The notes under the pieces are model-generated. The model was given only the letters and a program-made list of their open reading frames with translations, was not told the DNA's origin and searched no databases. This document shows, piece by piece, positions 34,284 to 43,804 of a DNA stretch of 59,876 nucleotides; positions within the stretch are counted from its first letter, which is position 1, and each line of letters starts with the position of its first letter. The position numbers and the translations under genes are program-made. The stretch comes from UBA5109 sp964606735 (GTDB taxonomy: Bacteria; Pseudomonadota; Gammaproteobacteria; Pseudomonadales; Pseudohongiellaceae): NCBI GenBank assembly GCA_964606735.1, contig CAZSHI010000011.1:1-59876 (forward strand). Reading direction: 5' to 3'.

Positions 34284-37200
34284 GTGCAGGACCTGAACCT
34301 ATTTTCACCTCCGTTAGATGAGAAACTGTTGCGTCCGGGGAGCAAACAGAGCTGGGGCGGCCTGCAAGGCGCCAGTGCCACACTCTGCATTGCCAATTGC
34401 GCCCATGAGCATAACGGTCCCGTTCTGGTACTGACCGAGAATTCACAACAGGCTCAGCGCCTCAGAGCCGAACTGGCTTTTTTCTGTCACTCTGATGAGC
34501 CAGATGCCACCTTGTTTCTGGAAGAATTTCCAGACTGGGAAACCCTGCCCTATGACACCTTTTCACCACACCAGGACATCATTTCCCAGCGGTTGAAGAT
34601 ACTGGCAAAGCTGGCCCAACTCGAACGAGGCATACTGATCGTTGCCATCAATACGGCTTTGCATCGCCTGGCACCAAAGCAGTATGTACAAGGGAGCAGA
34701 CTTTCATTTGCGCTGGGACAGCGTGTGGACCTCACTGAACTGACCCAGCAACTACAAAATGCAGCCTATCAGCGGGTGGAAGCCGTCTATGAACATGGAG
34801 AATTTGCTTTACGCGGCTCCATTCTGGATTTATACCCCATGGGTGCTGATTCACCTTTTCGAATCGAATTTTTTGATGATGAGATTGAGAGTCTGCGCAG
34901 TTTTGATGCGGAGACACAGATATCCCAGCAGAAAATTGATGCCATCAGCTTGTTGCCGGGCAAGGAGTATCCCTTCGATAAAGCTGCTGTTGAGATATTC
35001 CGCCGTCATTTTCGCGAAGCCTTCGCTATCGATCTGCGACAGTGCCCGCTTTACGAGGATGTGTCACAGGGCATCGCAACTGCAGGGATTGAATATTATT
35101 TGCCGCTGTTCTTTGAAGGCTTGGATCACCTGTTTGAGTATCTGCCAGCGAATACCCTGCTGTTGAGCTACGGCAATGTTCATGAAGGAGCAGAATTGTT
35201 CTGGCGGGAAATCAACAGCCGTTTTAGTGAGCATGGGGTTGATCCTCAACGCCCCCTGCTTTCTCCCGAACAGCTGTTCATGCCGGCCAATGATTTCTTT
35301 GCCCATCTGAAAAACTATCCGCAGATCCAGTTGTACTCGCCAGCCAACAAACAGCAGCATGCCCAAGTCGCCACACAGAACTTTCCGGATCTGTCTGTGG
35401 AGCATAAACAGGAAGAACCCCTGGCCGCCTTGCAGTCTTTTCTGGGCGATCAAAAAGAACTGGGGCCGGTACTGTTTTGTGCTGATTCAGCGGGTCGTCG
35501 GGAAACACTGCTTGATTTACTGAAGCGTATCCAGGTGTATCCGGAGCCGATGGATAGCTGGCAATCATTTCTTCGGGAGCAACCAGAGTGTGCTATCTGT
35601 GTTTCCCCGCTGGAATCAGGCTTCTGGCTTAGAGATCCAGCGATGGCTGTCATCACCGAGAGTCAGCTCTTTGTGCACCATGTCAGCCAGCGGCGGCGCC
35701 GTGGAAAATTTCATGACGATGCTGATATTGTGGTCAAAAGCCTGACGGAACTTAGGCAGGGCGATCCGGTTGTGCATATTGATCATGGTGTTGGCCGTTA
35801 TCAGGGTTTACAGAGTTTTGATATCGACGGTCAGCACACCGAGTTTCTGGTGCTGGAATATGCCGATCAGGCCAAACTTTACGTCCCCGTGGCATCGCTG
35901 CACCTGATAAACCGTTACAGTGGCGCCGAAGCGCAGACCGCTCCCCTGCACAAACTGGGCAGTGACCAGTGGTTAAAGGCCCGGCGCAAGGCTGCCGAAA
36001 AAGTGGTTGATGTGGCTGCCGAGTTGCTGGATATTTATGCCCGCCGGGAAGCCAGACAGGGCTTCCGGTTCAGCTTCCCGGATGAGGAATACCAGCTGTT
36101 CTGCAATTCCTTTCCTTTTGAGGAAACCGAAGATCAGGAACAGGCCATCAAAGCTGTGATTGCAGATATGTCAGCGGCAAAAGCCATGGATAGATTAATT
36201 TGTGGTGACGTTGGCTTTGGCAAAACCGAGGTTGCCATGCGGGCAGCATTTATCGCTGTGCAGAATAATACTCAAGTGGTAATCCTGGTGCCGACCACGC
36301 TGCTGGCCCAGCAGCATTTTGATAACTTCAAGGATCGTTTTGCCGACTGGCCCGTGCGGGTCGCGCTGATGTCACGTTTTGTCAACAAGGCCGATCAGGA
36401 GCGTAATCTGCAAGATATCAAAGCCGGAAAAATTGACATCGTGATTGGCACCCATCAGTTGTTACAGGGTGACATATCGTACCATCAACTGGGCCTGCTG
36501 ATTATTGATGAAGAGCACCGCTTTGGTGTGAGACAAAAAGAAAAACTCAAATCACTACGTGCGGATGTGGATATTCTCACCTTAACAGCGACGCCCATTC
36601 CCCGCACACTAAACATGGCCATGTCAGGCATGCGTGATCTGTCGATCATTGCCAGCCCTCCTCCCAGGCGTCTTGCTATCAAGACCTTCGTCAGGCAGTC
36701 CAGCACCCCCCTGATCAAGGAGGCTGTTTTGCGGGAGCTGCTCAGGGGTGGTCAGGTGTTCTTTTTGCACAATGAAGTTAAAACGATTGAGAAAGCCGCA
36801 GAAGAAATCAGGACTCTGGTCCCTGAGGCCAGGGTGGGTGTGGCACATGGCCAGTTAAGGGAAAGAGAACTGGAACGGGTTATGTCCGAGTTCTATCACA
36901 AGCACTACAATGTGCTGGTTTGCTCTACCATCATTGAAACCGGCATTGATATTCCCAACGCCAACACCATCATTATCGAGCGATCTGACAAGTTTGGTCT
37001 GGCCCAGTTGCATCAATTACGAGGCAGGGTTGGACGCTCACACCACCAGGCATATGCCTATATGCTGACGCCGCATCCTCGCTCCATGAGCAAGGACGCT
37101 CTCAAGCGGGTGGAGGCCATACAGGCGGCCGATACCCTGGGAGCAGGATTTACCCTGGCCAGTCACGACCTTGAAATACGCGGTGCCGGAGAATTGCTGG

Positions 37201-37760
37201 GCGATGAACAAAGTGGACATATCCAGACAATTGGTTTCAGTCTTTACAGCGAAATGCTGGAACAGACCATTAAACTGATGAAAGCGGGTAAGACACTGAA
37301 CCTTGATCGTCCTGTGCAGGAAAGCACTGAAATCAATCTGCGTATTCCTGCGCTGATCCCTGGAGATTATCTTCCCGATGTTCATATACGCCTGTTAATG
37401 TACAAGCGGATTGCCAATGCCCGGGACGATAGTCAGTTACGCGAATTGAAAGTTGAGATGATTGACCGTTTTGGTCTGCTACCGCTGCCCCTGAATTATC
37501 TTTTCGAGGTGACGATGCTGAAATTACAGGCAGAAGAACTGGGCATTTCTAAAATTGAAGCCAATGCAAAAGTCGGTAAAATGCACTTTAAGCAGGAAAC
37601 CGGCGTGCAGCCGCAGGCTATCGTTGCGCTCGTTCAGCAAGAGGCCCAACTTTATGCCATGTCAGGCGCCAATGAGCTGAAATTCAATCATAATATGGCA
37701 GACAGTCAGGCACGACTGGAGTTTGTTAAGCATACCCTGCTTCTGTTGAAGGCAGCCTGA
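34284..37760 (+). CDS. mfd: Transcription-repair coupling factor
   Basis: Mfd removes RNA polymerase stalled at lesions and recruits UvrA. The 1158 residues (E. coli 1148) contain an N-terminal UvrB-like region, a CarD-like RNA polymerase-binding domain (GDPVVHIDHGVGRYQGLQ, about residue 490), and an SF2 translocase. Walker A is CGDVGFGKTEVAMR, the DEEH box is LIIDEEHRFG, and TATPIPRTL follows. A C-terminal UvrA-masking domain ends the protein. Start is GTG at 34284. It is divergent from gap and followed 16 bases later by csiV. Confidence 0.97.
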   Translation: MQDLNLFSPPLDEKLLRPGSKQSWGGLQGASATLCIANCAHEHNGPVLVLTENSQQAQRLRAELAFFCHSDEPDATLFLEEFPDWETLPYDTFSPHQDIISQRLKILAKLAQLERGILIVAINTALHRLAPKQYVQGSRLSFALGQRVDLTELTQQLQNAAYQRVEAVYEHGEFALRGSILDLYPMGADSPFRIEFFDDEIESLRSFDAETQISQQKIDAISLLPGKEYPFDKAAVEIFRRHFREAFAIDLRQCPLYEDVSQGIATAGIEYYLPLFFEGLDHLFEYLPANTLLLSYGNVHEGAELFWREINSRFSEHGVDPQRPLLSPEQLFMPANDFFAHLKNYPQIQLYSPANKQQHAQVATQNFPDLSVEHKQEEPLAALQSFLGDQKELGPVLFCADSAGRRETLLDLLKRIQVYPEPMDSWQSFLREQPECAICVSPLESGFWLRDPAMAVITESQLFVHHVSQRRRRGKFHDDADIVVKSLTELRQGDPVVHIDHGVGRYQGLQSFDIDGQHTEFLVLEYADQAKLYVPVASLHLINRYSGAEAQTAPLHKLGSDQWLKARRKAAEKVVDVAAELLDIYARREARQGFRFSFPDEEYQLFCNSFPFEETEDQEQAIKAVIADMSAAKAMDRLICGDVGFGKTEVAMRAAFIAVQNNTQVVILVPTTLLAQQHFDNFKDRFADWPVRVALMSRFVNKADQERNLQDIKAGKIDIVIGTHQLLQGDISYHQLGLLIIDEEHRFGVRQKEKLKSLRADVDILTLTATPIPRTLNMAMSGMRDLSIIASPPPRRLAIKTFVRQSSTPLIKEAVLRELLRGGQVFFLHNEVKTIEKAAEEIRTLVPEARVGVAHGQLRERELERVMSEFYHKHYNVLVCSTIIETGIDIPNANTIIIERSDKFGLAQLHQLRGRVGRSHHQAYAYMLTPHPRSMSKDALKRVEAIQAADTLGAGFTLASHDLEIRGAGELLGDEQSGHIQTIGFSLYSEMLEQTIKLMKAGKTLNLDRPVQESTEINLRIPALIPGDYLPDVHIRLLMYKRIANARDDSQLRELKVEMIDRFGLLPLPLNYLFEVTMLKLQAEELGISKIEANAKVGKMHFKQETGVQPQAIVALVQQEAQLYAMSGANELKFNHNMADSQARLEFVKHTLLLLKAA

Positions 37761-37776
37761 ATAACACGGAAGAATT

Positions 37777-38616
37777 ATGTATAGAGCCACGCTGATTGCC
37801 CTGTTCTACTTGCTCTTAGGCAACACGCAATGTCTTGCGCAGGGATTCAGTTATGATGGCAACCGCTGGTATGAAATTGAAGTCAGTATTTTTACCAATC
37901 AAGGCTTGCCTGATGCCAATCCGGAGCTTTTTCTGCCGGATGATGTCAGCCTGAGTTACCCCTCCCCCATTCTAGAGTTAATTCCCTTAAGCCAGTTTTA
38001 CTCGGTGGACTTCCCGCTGTCATCATCATCCGGCAGCCCGGTGAATGCTGCGGAGCAGATGGCAGAATCTTCAGAGCCGCTGATCGGACCGGTCTACCGT
38101 GCAGCCAATAACAATTTTCGGAAAGTTGACAAGCTACGTGACGCTTTTATCGCGCTGGATGAATCTGCGCATGAATTCACCCGGTATAACCGCAATCTGG
38201 AATTGAGCCCCAATCATCGACTGCTCTATCATGCCGTGTGGCGGCAACCGGTTTTAAACAAGGTGCAGGCCAGCGCCATTCAAATAATCGGCGGTGACAG
38301 ATTCGGCGCACACAGTGAACTGGAGGGCAGTCTGACCATCAGTTACAACATTAACCGTGTCGATATCGACGCTTTGCTATGGCGCAATGTGTTTAATATC
38401 AGTAGCGAACTGGACTGGGATGTTCCCTTGCCGCCATTATCAGAGCATACCGAGGCGGATAATCCGGGGCTGGTTATTGAGCGCGTTTATCCGATGCTGC
38501 AGACTCGCCAGACCATCAGCAATCAGTTGCACTACCTGGATCATCCGGCCTTCGGCATGCTGGTGGAAGTGCGACCTTATGAACTGCCTCCACTGGTAGA
38601 TTTTTCACTCGATTAG
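37777..38616 (+). CDS. csiV: CsiV family periplasmic protein
   Basis: The 279-residue protein has a cleavable signal peptide (hydrophobic 5-16, probable cut after Ala21 in CLA) and the family start NRWYEIEVSIFTNQG. The C-terminal half contains ITINR-like beta strands (here TISYNINR) and RQTISNQLHYLDHPAFGMLVEV, typical of CsiV, a peptidoglycan-binding protein first described in Shewanella. It follows mfd in many gammaproteobacteria. Its end overlaps the convergent MTIP gene by 12 bases. Confidence 0.85.
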   Translation: MYRATLIALFYLLLGNTQCLAQGFSYDGNRWYEIEVSIFTNQGLPDANPELFLPDDVSLSYPSPILELIPLSQFYSVDFPLSSSSGSPVNAAEQMAESSEPLIGPVYRAANNNFRKVDKLRDAFIALDESAHEFTRYNRNLELSPNHRLLYHAVWRQPVLNKVQASAIQIIGGDRFGAHSELEGSLTISYNINRVDIDALLWRNVFNISSELDWDVPLPPLSEHTEADNPGLVIERVYPMLQTRQTISNQLHYLDHPAFGMLVEVRPYELPPLVDFSLD

Positions 38617-39369
38617 TGCGGGTAGGCTGGCACTAAGCAGTTTGCGTACATCGGCCAGGCCGACTGAGAGAATCTTTCGGATTTCATCAATGGAGATCAG
38701 CGTCTCACTCAGGCCGGCAGCAAGATTGACGATCAGGGCAATCGAGGCATAATCGAGTTGCAGTTCCCTCGCCAAAGCAGCCTCTGGCATCAAAGTCATG
38801 CCGACAAGATCACAGCCATCCTTGTCGAGTTTGCGAATCTCCGCAGCAGTTTCCAGGCGTGGTCCCTGGGTGCAGGCCACACAAGCGTTTTCAGCAAGTG
38901 GAATGGCCAGAGCTTTTGCCTGCTGAATGAAAATCTGCCGCAGTGATTCGCTAAAAGGATGGGTGAAGTCGATATGGTCATTAAGCGAATCAAGACCATC
39001 GAAAAAACTGTGCTCCCTTCCCCAAGTATAATCAATCAGCTGATCGGGGATGGCAATCTGGCCGGGCTTTAGCTGGGTATTGATAGCGCCGACAGAATTG
39101 ATGGCTATGATTTTTTGTGCGCCGGCTTGCTTCAGTGCCCAGAGGTTGGCGCGATAATTAACGCGGTGAGGCGGAAGGCTATGCTGCTCACCATGCCGGG
39201 CAAGAAAAAAAACCGTCTGCCCGTTTACTGATTCAATGCTTATGTTGACCGGCGTATTGCTGTAAGGGGTATCCTGCTCTATGAAGTCCTGTTGACCCTG
39301 GGTCTCAGCTTCGTGCAAACGGTAAAAACCACTGCCACCGATAATTGCAATTGATGGAGAGTCGCCCAC
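38605..39369 (-). CDS. S-methyl-5'-thioinosine phosphorylase (MTAP/MTIP family)
   Basis: The enzyme cleaves a methylthio-nucleoside with phosphate in methionine salvage. The 254 residues have the phosphate loop GGSGFY near the start, FLARHGEQHSLPPHRVNYRAN, and VGMTLMPEAALAREL. These resemble the Pseudomonas aeruginosa PA3004 enzyme, which prefers methylthioinosine, as I recall it. The neighbourhood mfd-csiV-MTIP is also the Pseudomonas one. Substrate preference between methylthioadenosine and methylthioinosine is inferred, not shown. It follows nfuA by 4 bases. Confidence 0.88.
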   Translation of the reverse strand: MGDSPSIAIIGGSGFYRLHEAETQGQQDFIEQDTPYSNTPVNISIESVNGQTVFFLARHGEQHSLPPHRVNYRANLWALKQAGAQKIIAINSVGAINTQLKPGQIAIPDQLIDYTWGREHSFFDGLDSLNDHIDFTHPFSESLRQIFIQQAKALAIPLAENACVACTQGPRLETAAEIRKLDKDGCDLVGMTLMPEAALARELQLDYASIALIVNLAAGLSETLISIDEIRKILSVGLADVRKLLSASLPALIE

Positions 39370-39373
39370 ACGC

Positions 39374-39955
39374 TTACCGGTAGTATGCGTTATCCTGGTT
39401 GCTGTGATCCGTCACATCCTTGACAGCTGAAATTTCAGGCAGCTGTTCCATCAGAGTTTTTTCAACACCCTCTTTCAGGGTGACATCAACCATGCCGCAG
39501 CCCTGGCAGCCACCACCAAAACGCAGTACCGCAACATTCTCTTTGGTAAGTTCCTCAAGTGTAATAAATCCACCATGACTTTGCAGGCCGGGATTTACCT
39601 GGTTGTAAAGAATGTAGTTGATTTTATCTTGCAGCGAACTGTCTTCAGTAATTTTAGGCATGCGTGAATTAGGCGCCTTGATCGTCAATTGGCCGCCCAT
39701 GCTGTCTTTCGAATAGTCAACGACAGCATCTTCCAGATACACCTTGCTCTTGCCTTCGATAAAAGCTTTGAAGCCTTCATATTCAAATGCTTCATCACCT
39801 TCCTGCTCTTCACCGGGGCGACAGAACGCAATACAGGTTTCCGCTTTCGGTGTGCCGCCGTCAAGCACGAATACCCTGATGCCTATCCCTTCGCAATCCT
39901 GCTTGGCGAGTAATTCGGATAAATATTTCTGACCTGATTTGCTTATCTCAATCAT
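39374..39955 (-). CDS. nfuA: Fe-S biogenesis protein NfuA
   Basis: NfuA carries 4Fe-4S clusters to target proteins. The 193 residues combine a degenerate A-type (HesB-like) N-terminal domain (1-100) with a NifU C-terminal domain bearing the cluster motif CQGC at Cys150/Cys153 within FGGGCQGCGMVDVTL. E. coli NfuA has 191 residues. It is the first gene of a pair with the MTIP gene. Complex I and sulfite reductase in this window are obvious Fe-S clients in general terms. Confidence 0.95.
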   Translation of the reverse strand: MIEISKSGQKYLSELLAKQDCEGIGIRVFVLDGGTPKAETCIAFCRPGEEQEGDEAFEYEGFKAFIEGKSKVYLEDAVVDYSKDSMGGQLTIKAPNSRMPKITEDSSLQDKINYILYNQVNPGLQSHGGFITLEELTKENVAVLRFGGGCQGCGMVDVTLKEGVEKTLMEQLPEISAVKDVTDHSNQDNAYYR

Positions 39956-40047
39956 CTGCTGTTGTGTCGGATGTCGTGTTAAAATGGAGGTGAAAAAGAC
40001 ACATAAAAATTGTGGTTTTACACTGTTATATATAAGGGTAAATCATT

Positions 40048-40287
40048 GTGAATCAAGGGCCTGAAAAAAGCAAAGTATCCGAAGTGAAAGACAAGGACTC
40101 AGGAAAAATACCTTTCTGGCGAGTTATGTTAAGCGTCATTCAGGCCAGTTTCGGTGTACAAAGTGCCAAAAACCGACAAAGGGATTTTACCCAGGGAAAA
40201 CTCCTGCCTTTCATCGTTGCGGCCTTAATTTTTACGGTGCTGTTTGTCTTACTGGTTATGCTGGCCGTCAGACTGGCCCTGGCTTAA
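40048..40287 (+). CDS. DUF2970 family small membrane protein
   Basis: The 79-residue protein has a charged N terminus, the family segment FWRVMLSVIQASFGVQS followed by NRQRDF, and one C-terminal transmembrane helix (about 53-76). This pattern is that of DUF2970, whose function is unknown. Start is GTG at 40048 with AAGGG about 9 bases upstream. Its TAA stop overlaps the stop of a small minus-strand gene within TTAA (40284-40287). Confidence 0.85.
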   Translation: MNQGPEKSKVSEVKDKDSGKIPFWRVMLSVIQASFGVQSAKNRQRDFTQGKLLPFIVAALIFTVLFVLLVMLAVRLALA

Positions 40288-40412
40288 GTATTTGCCAAGT
40301 ATATCATGCTTCCGGCAGCAATCAGGACCAGGCAGAGAATGGCAATGGCATCAGCCTTGCTGTCTGCTTCATTCGCTTCAGTGTTGGAAGTTTCGTTTTG
40401 AATATCGTTCAT
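40284..40412 (-). CDS. Small single-pass membrane protein, 42 residues
   Basis: An ATG at 40412 opens a 42-residue frame. It starts with an acidic, polar stretch (MNDIQNETSNTEANEADSK), followed by a hydrophobic helix (AIAILCLVLIAAGSMIYLA, about 22-40) and a short polar end. Several facts support it as real: the soluble/membrane division is clear, a good promoter (TTGAGT-17-GATAAT) lies 50 bases upstream, and the stop is packed against the DUF2970 stop. The ribosome-binding site (AAGGCGG) is rather far (about 13 bases). I do not recognise a family. Confidence 0.6.
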   Translation of the reverse strand: MNDIQNETSNTEANEADSKADAIAILCLVLIAAGSMIYLANT

Positions 40413-40460
40413 GTTGTATGAGCCGCCTTGTAAGAGTCGCCTGAGGTTTGAAGGGAGCTA

Positions 40461-40489
40461 ATTATCCTAATCTGGGACGGAAAACTCAA
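40461..40489 (-). promoter_or_regulatory. Probable promoter of the 42-residue membrane protein gene
   Basis: On the minus strand, -35 TTGAGT (40484-40489) and -10 GATAAT (40461-40466) are spaced by exactly 17 bases, predicting transcription start near 40454 and a 42-base leader. The same 150-base gap must hold the promoter of cysI in the other direction, for which I see no clear hexamers. Confidence 0.55.
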
Positions 40490-40562
40490 GTCGCAATAGC
40501 GCTGTAAACAGAGATTGTGTATCATCGCGAGCTCATCAAAAAGCGACCAGACCCTACTGAAT

Positions 40563-42221
40563 ATGTATATCTACGACAACTATGACCATCAGATGCTGGC
40601 GGAACGCGTTGCCCAGTTTCGCGATCAAACCCAACGCTACCTGGATGGGAAACTGACTGATGATCAGTTTCGAATTTTGCGCTTGCAAAATGGTCTCTAT
40701 GTTCAGCGTCTCGCACCGATGCTCAGGGTGGCGGTTCCCTATGGCCTCCTCTCTTCCATACAGATGCGCCGACTGGCATCCATTTCACGAGACTACGATA
40801 AGGGCTATGCGCATTTATCAACGCGGCAGAATGTCCAGTTTAATTGGCCAAAGCTCGAACAGGTGCCGGAACTTCTGGCTGAGCTGGCCGAAGTCAGTAT
40901 GCATGCCATTCAGACCAGCGGCAACTGTATTCGCAATACCACAACCGACCAGTTCGCTGGTGTTGCGCCTGAGGAAATAGAAGATAGTCGCCCCTGGTGT
41001 GAAATTATTCGGCAGTGGTCAACTTTCCATCCCGAGTTTGCATACCTGCCCAGGAAATTTAAGATAGCCGTGTGCGGCACACAGGTCGATCAGGCTGCGA
41101 CACAGGTGCACGATATAGGCCTTTACCTGAAAAAAAATGCAGCGGGGGAACTCGGTTTCCAGGTGCTTGTGGGTGGCGGGCTCGGCCGAACACCGCAAAT
41201 CGGCCTGGTGATCTGTGAGTTTTTACCCTGGCGGCATTTATTGAGCTACCTTGATGCCATCATGCGTGTCTATAACATGGAAGGCAGGCGTGACAATATC
41301 TACAAGGCCCGTATCAAGATACTGGTGAAAGCGCTGGGCATTGATGCCTTTCGTGAGAAAGTGGAAGCACAATGGCAGCACGCCAAAGATGGCGAAGCGA
41401 CCTTGACAGAAGCTGAAGTAGCCCGCTGTAAAAGTTTTTTTACCAGCCCGGATTATGAAAGTCTGCCGGATGATGATGAAGCGATCGATAAGGCCCTGCA
41501 AGAAGATGTGCTGTTTCAGCACTGGGTTGAACGCAATGTTGCCAGTCATAAGGTGCCGGGCTATCGCATCGTTACCCTGAGTCTGAAAGAAACTGGTGTT
41601 GCGCCTGGTGATATCACGGACAGGCAAATGGAATTCGTTGCCGATCTGGCTGAACGATATAGCTTTGCTGAAATGCGTATCACTCATGAACAGAACCTGA
41701 CTCTGGCCGATGTGCGTTTGAAAGATTTGTATGAGCTATATCAGGCCTGTAAAAGCGAACGTTTGGCTGAAGCCAATCTGGGCCTGTTAAATGACATCAT
41801 CTGCTGCCCGGGTGGTGATTTCTGTTCACTGGCCAATGCCAAGTCAATCCCCATAGCAGAATCGATACAACGACGCTTTGACAGTTTCGAGCGACTGCAG
41901 AATATTGGTGATATTTCACTGAATATTTCAGGTTGTATGAATGCCTGCGGGCATCATCATGTTGGCAATATCGGCATTCTTGGTGTCGATAAGAAAGGCG
42001 AAGAGTTTTATCAGATCGCACTGGGTGGCGCACAGGGTCGCGAGGCCAAACTTGCCCAGGTGTTGGGCCCTTCATTTGCGCAGGATGATATCCCTGATGT
42101 CATCGAAAAAATCATCGATTTGTATCTCACTGAACGCAAAAGCGATGAAAAGTTTATCGATACCTTTGAGCGATTAGGTATTCAGAGCTTCAAGGAGAAA
42201 GTGTATGCCAAAGCTGATTAA
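40563..42221 (+). CDS. cysI: Sulfite/nitrite reductase, hemoprotein (CysI type)
   Basis: The siroheme and 4Fe-4S enzyme reduces sulfite to sulfide in assimilation. From ATG 40563 it has 552 residues. Two ferredoxin-like half domains and siroheme domains are followed by the cluster ligands Cys415 and Cys421 (CCPGGDFC) and Cys458 and Cys462 (ISGCMNAC). The earlier GNCIRNTT and HLSTRQNVQFNW segments line the siroheme site. A homologue beside a DUF934 gene is the Pseudomonas arrangement. A nitrite reductase role cannot be excluded, but DUF934 favours sulfite. An in-frame start at 40515 is less likely. Confidence 0.92.
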   Translation: MYIYDNYDHQMLAERVAQFRDQTQRYLDGKLTDDQFRILRLQNGLYVQRLAPMLRVAVPYGLLSSIQMRRLASISRDYDKGYAHLSTRQNVQFNWPKLEQVPELLAELAEVSMHAIQTSGNCIRNTTTDQFAGVAPEEIEDSRPWCEIIRQWSTFHPEFAYLPRKFKIAVCGTQVDQAATQVHDIGLYLKKNAAGELGFQVLVGGGLGRTPQIGLVICEFLPWRHLLSYLDAIMRVYNMEGRRDNIYKARIKILVKALGIDAFREKVEAQWQHAKDGEATLTEAEVARCKSFFTSPDYESLPDDDEAIDKALQEDVLFQHWVERNVASHKVPGYRIVTLSLKETGVAPGDITDRQMEFVADLAERYSFAEMRITHEQNLTLADVRLKDLYELYQACKSERLAEANLGLLNDIICCPGGDFCSLANAKSIPIAESIQRRFDSFERLQNIGDISLNISGCMNACGHHHVGNIGILGVDKKGEEFYQIALGGAQGREAKLAQVLGPSFAQDDIPDVIEKIIDLYLTERKSDEKFIDTFERLGIQSFKEKVYAKAD

Positions 42222-42708
42222 AGATGGGCAGCTGGTCGAGGATCACTGGACCATGTTTGAAGCTGATACTGAGCTGGCGACTGTGCTGGCCACTAAGGCG
42301 AAGCAAGTGCTCCTGCCGGCGGAACTCTGGCTGCAACACAAGTCTGAATTGGCCGGGCTGAATGCTAAGATTGGTCTGTGGTTTGCTAGCGCCCAGAACC
42401 CGGCAGATTTTGAGGAAGATATCACGCAATTTCCTCTGATAGCGCTGGAATTTCCAATGTTCAAAGATGGCAGAGCCTATTCTTATGCGGCCATCTTACG
42501 ACAGCAGCTGAATTATAACGGTGAACTCCGTGCGATAGGTGAGGTCTTGCGTGACCAACTGACCTACATGTTTCGCTGTGGATTCAACAGTTTTTCGCTC
42601 GCAGATGATGCAGACGTCGACTATTGCCTGAATGGGTTTCATGATTTTTCGGAAAACTACCAGAGTACTGTCAGCAATCCGACTCCCCTGTTCCGACGAC
42701 GCAGCTGA
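42205..42708 (+). CDS. DUF934 protein, accessory to sulfite reduction
   Basis: The 167-residue protein overlaps cysI by 17 bases, so the two are co-translated. It carries the family segments FPLIALEFPMFKDGRAYSYA and LRAIGEVLRDQLTYMFRCGF. DUF934 proteins are consistently found behind cysI in proteobacteria and are proposed to take part in sulfite reduction, but the biochemical step is not known. No metal motif is obvious. It ends two bases before the convergent sohB stop. Confidence 0.9.
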   Translation: MPKLIKDGQLVEDHWTMFEADTELATVLATKAKQVLLPAELWLQHKSELAGLNAKIGLWFASAQNPADFEEDITQFPLIALEFPMFKDGRAYSYAAILRQQLNYNGELRAIGEVLRDQLTYMFRCGFNSFSLADDADVDYCLNGFHDFSENYQSTVSNPTPLFRRRS

Positions 42709-42709
42709 A

Positions 42710-43747
42710 CTAAGCCGTATGATCCTGCGGCGATCGGTGCAGCCATTTCATAAGACTGCTATCGAGAGCGTTTTCTACGGATTTACTCAGCCGGTCAGCG
42801 AGATTCTTTTTCTTTTCGTAAATGACTGAATACACGTCAGCATCCTTGCAGGCATTTACAATGTATTCATCACTGGTGCCAATCTCATCGACCAGATTTA
42901 GCGCCAAGGCCTTTTTACCAAACCAGGATTCACCTGTGGCCACCTGATTAATATCAAGCACCGGTCTGTATTCGTGGACAAAGTCCTTGAAAAGTTCGTG
43001 TGTCTCCTGAATTTCAGCAGTCATTTTCTCACGACCCTGATCGGTATTCTCACCAAAAATTGTCAGCGTTCGTTTATATTCTCCGGCTGTAATCATTTCA
43101 AAATCGACATCTTTTTTCTTCAGCAGACGGTTGAAATTCGGCAGTTGTAGCAAGACTCCGATAGAGCCTATATAGGCAAAGGGAGCGGCTATGATTTTGG
43201 TACCAAGGCATGCCATCATGTAACCACCACTTGCAGCCACTTTGTCGACACAAATTGTCAGGGGAATCTCTTGTTGGCGGATTCGCGCCAGCTGGGATGC
43301 AGCCAGTCCATAGGCATGAACCATGCCGCCAGGACTTTCCAGTCGTAACATAATTTCGTCTTTGTCAGGGCGAATCACTGCGAGTACCGCGGTTATTGCT
43401 TTTCTTAACTCCTCTACCTGTGAAGCACGGGGGTCACCATGAAAATCCAGCACATAACAGCGCTTTCTTGAGTCCTCTGAATCCTTATGTTTTTTCTTTT
43501 TCTTTTCTGCTTTTTTTAAGGCCTTCTTCGCTTTTTTAATGTCTTCTTCCTGTTCGACGTGTTGTTTTATTTCATCGCAAAAATCATCAATTTCCTTGTT
43601 AAGGTGCTGAACAAGAATTGAGCCTTTGGGCTCTTTTTTATTTTTTGCAGCGGCTGAGACGAGTGCGACAAGAATAAACACTACCGCTGCTACCAGGGTA
43701 ATTGATTTGGCCAAGAACATGCCGTATTCAGAAAGAAATTCCATCAC
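42710..43747 (-). CDS. sohB: Inner-membrane peptidase SohB (S49)
   Basis: SohB is a membrane-anchored peptidase S49 family member related to signal peptide peptidase SppA. The 345 residues have one N-terminal helix (about 13-33), a very lysine-rich charged stretch (70-96), and a catalytic core with nucleophile Ser173 in VAASGGYMMAC. A GSIGVLLQLPNF segment and a conserved lysine follow. E. coli SohB has 349 residues. It stands alone, convergent with DUF934. Confidence 0.93.
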   Translation of the reverse strand: MMEFLSEYGMFLAKSITLVAAVVFILVALVSAAAKNKKEPKGSILVQHLNKEIDDFCDEIKQHVEQEEDIKKAKKALKKAEKKKKKHKDSEDSRKRCYVLDFHGDPRASQVEELRKAITAVLAVIRPDKDEIMLRLESPGGMVHAYGLAASQLARIRQQEIPLTICVDKVAASGGYMMACLGTKIIAAPFAYIGSIGVLLQLPNFNRLLKKKDVDFEMITAGEYKRTLTIFGENTDQGREKMTAEIQETHELFKDFVHEYRPVLDINQVATGESWFGKKALALNLVDEIGTSDEYIVNACKDADVYSVIYEKKKNLADRLSKSVENALDSSLMKWLHRSPQDHTA

Positions 43748-43804
43748 TGCTCCGCTACGTTAAAAGGGAAATTATAGTCTTACTCAGGAAAGGCTGACAA
43801 ACCG

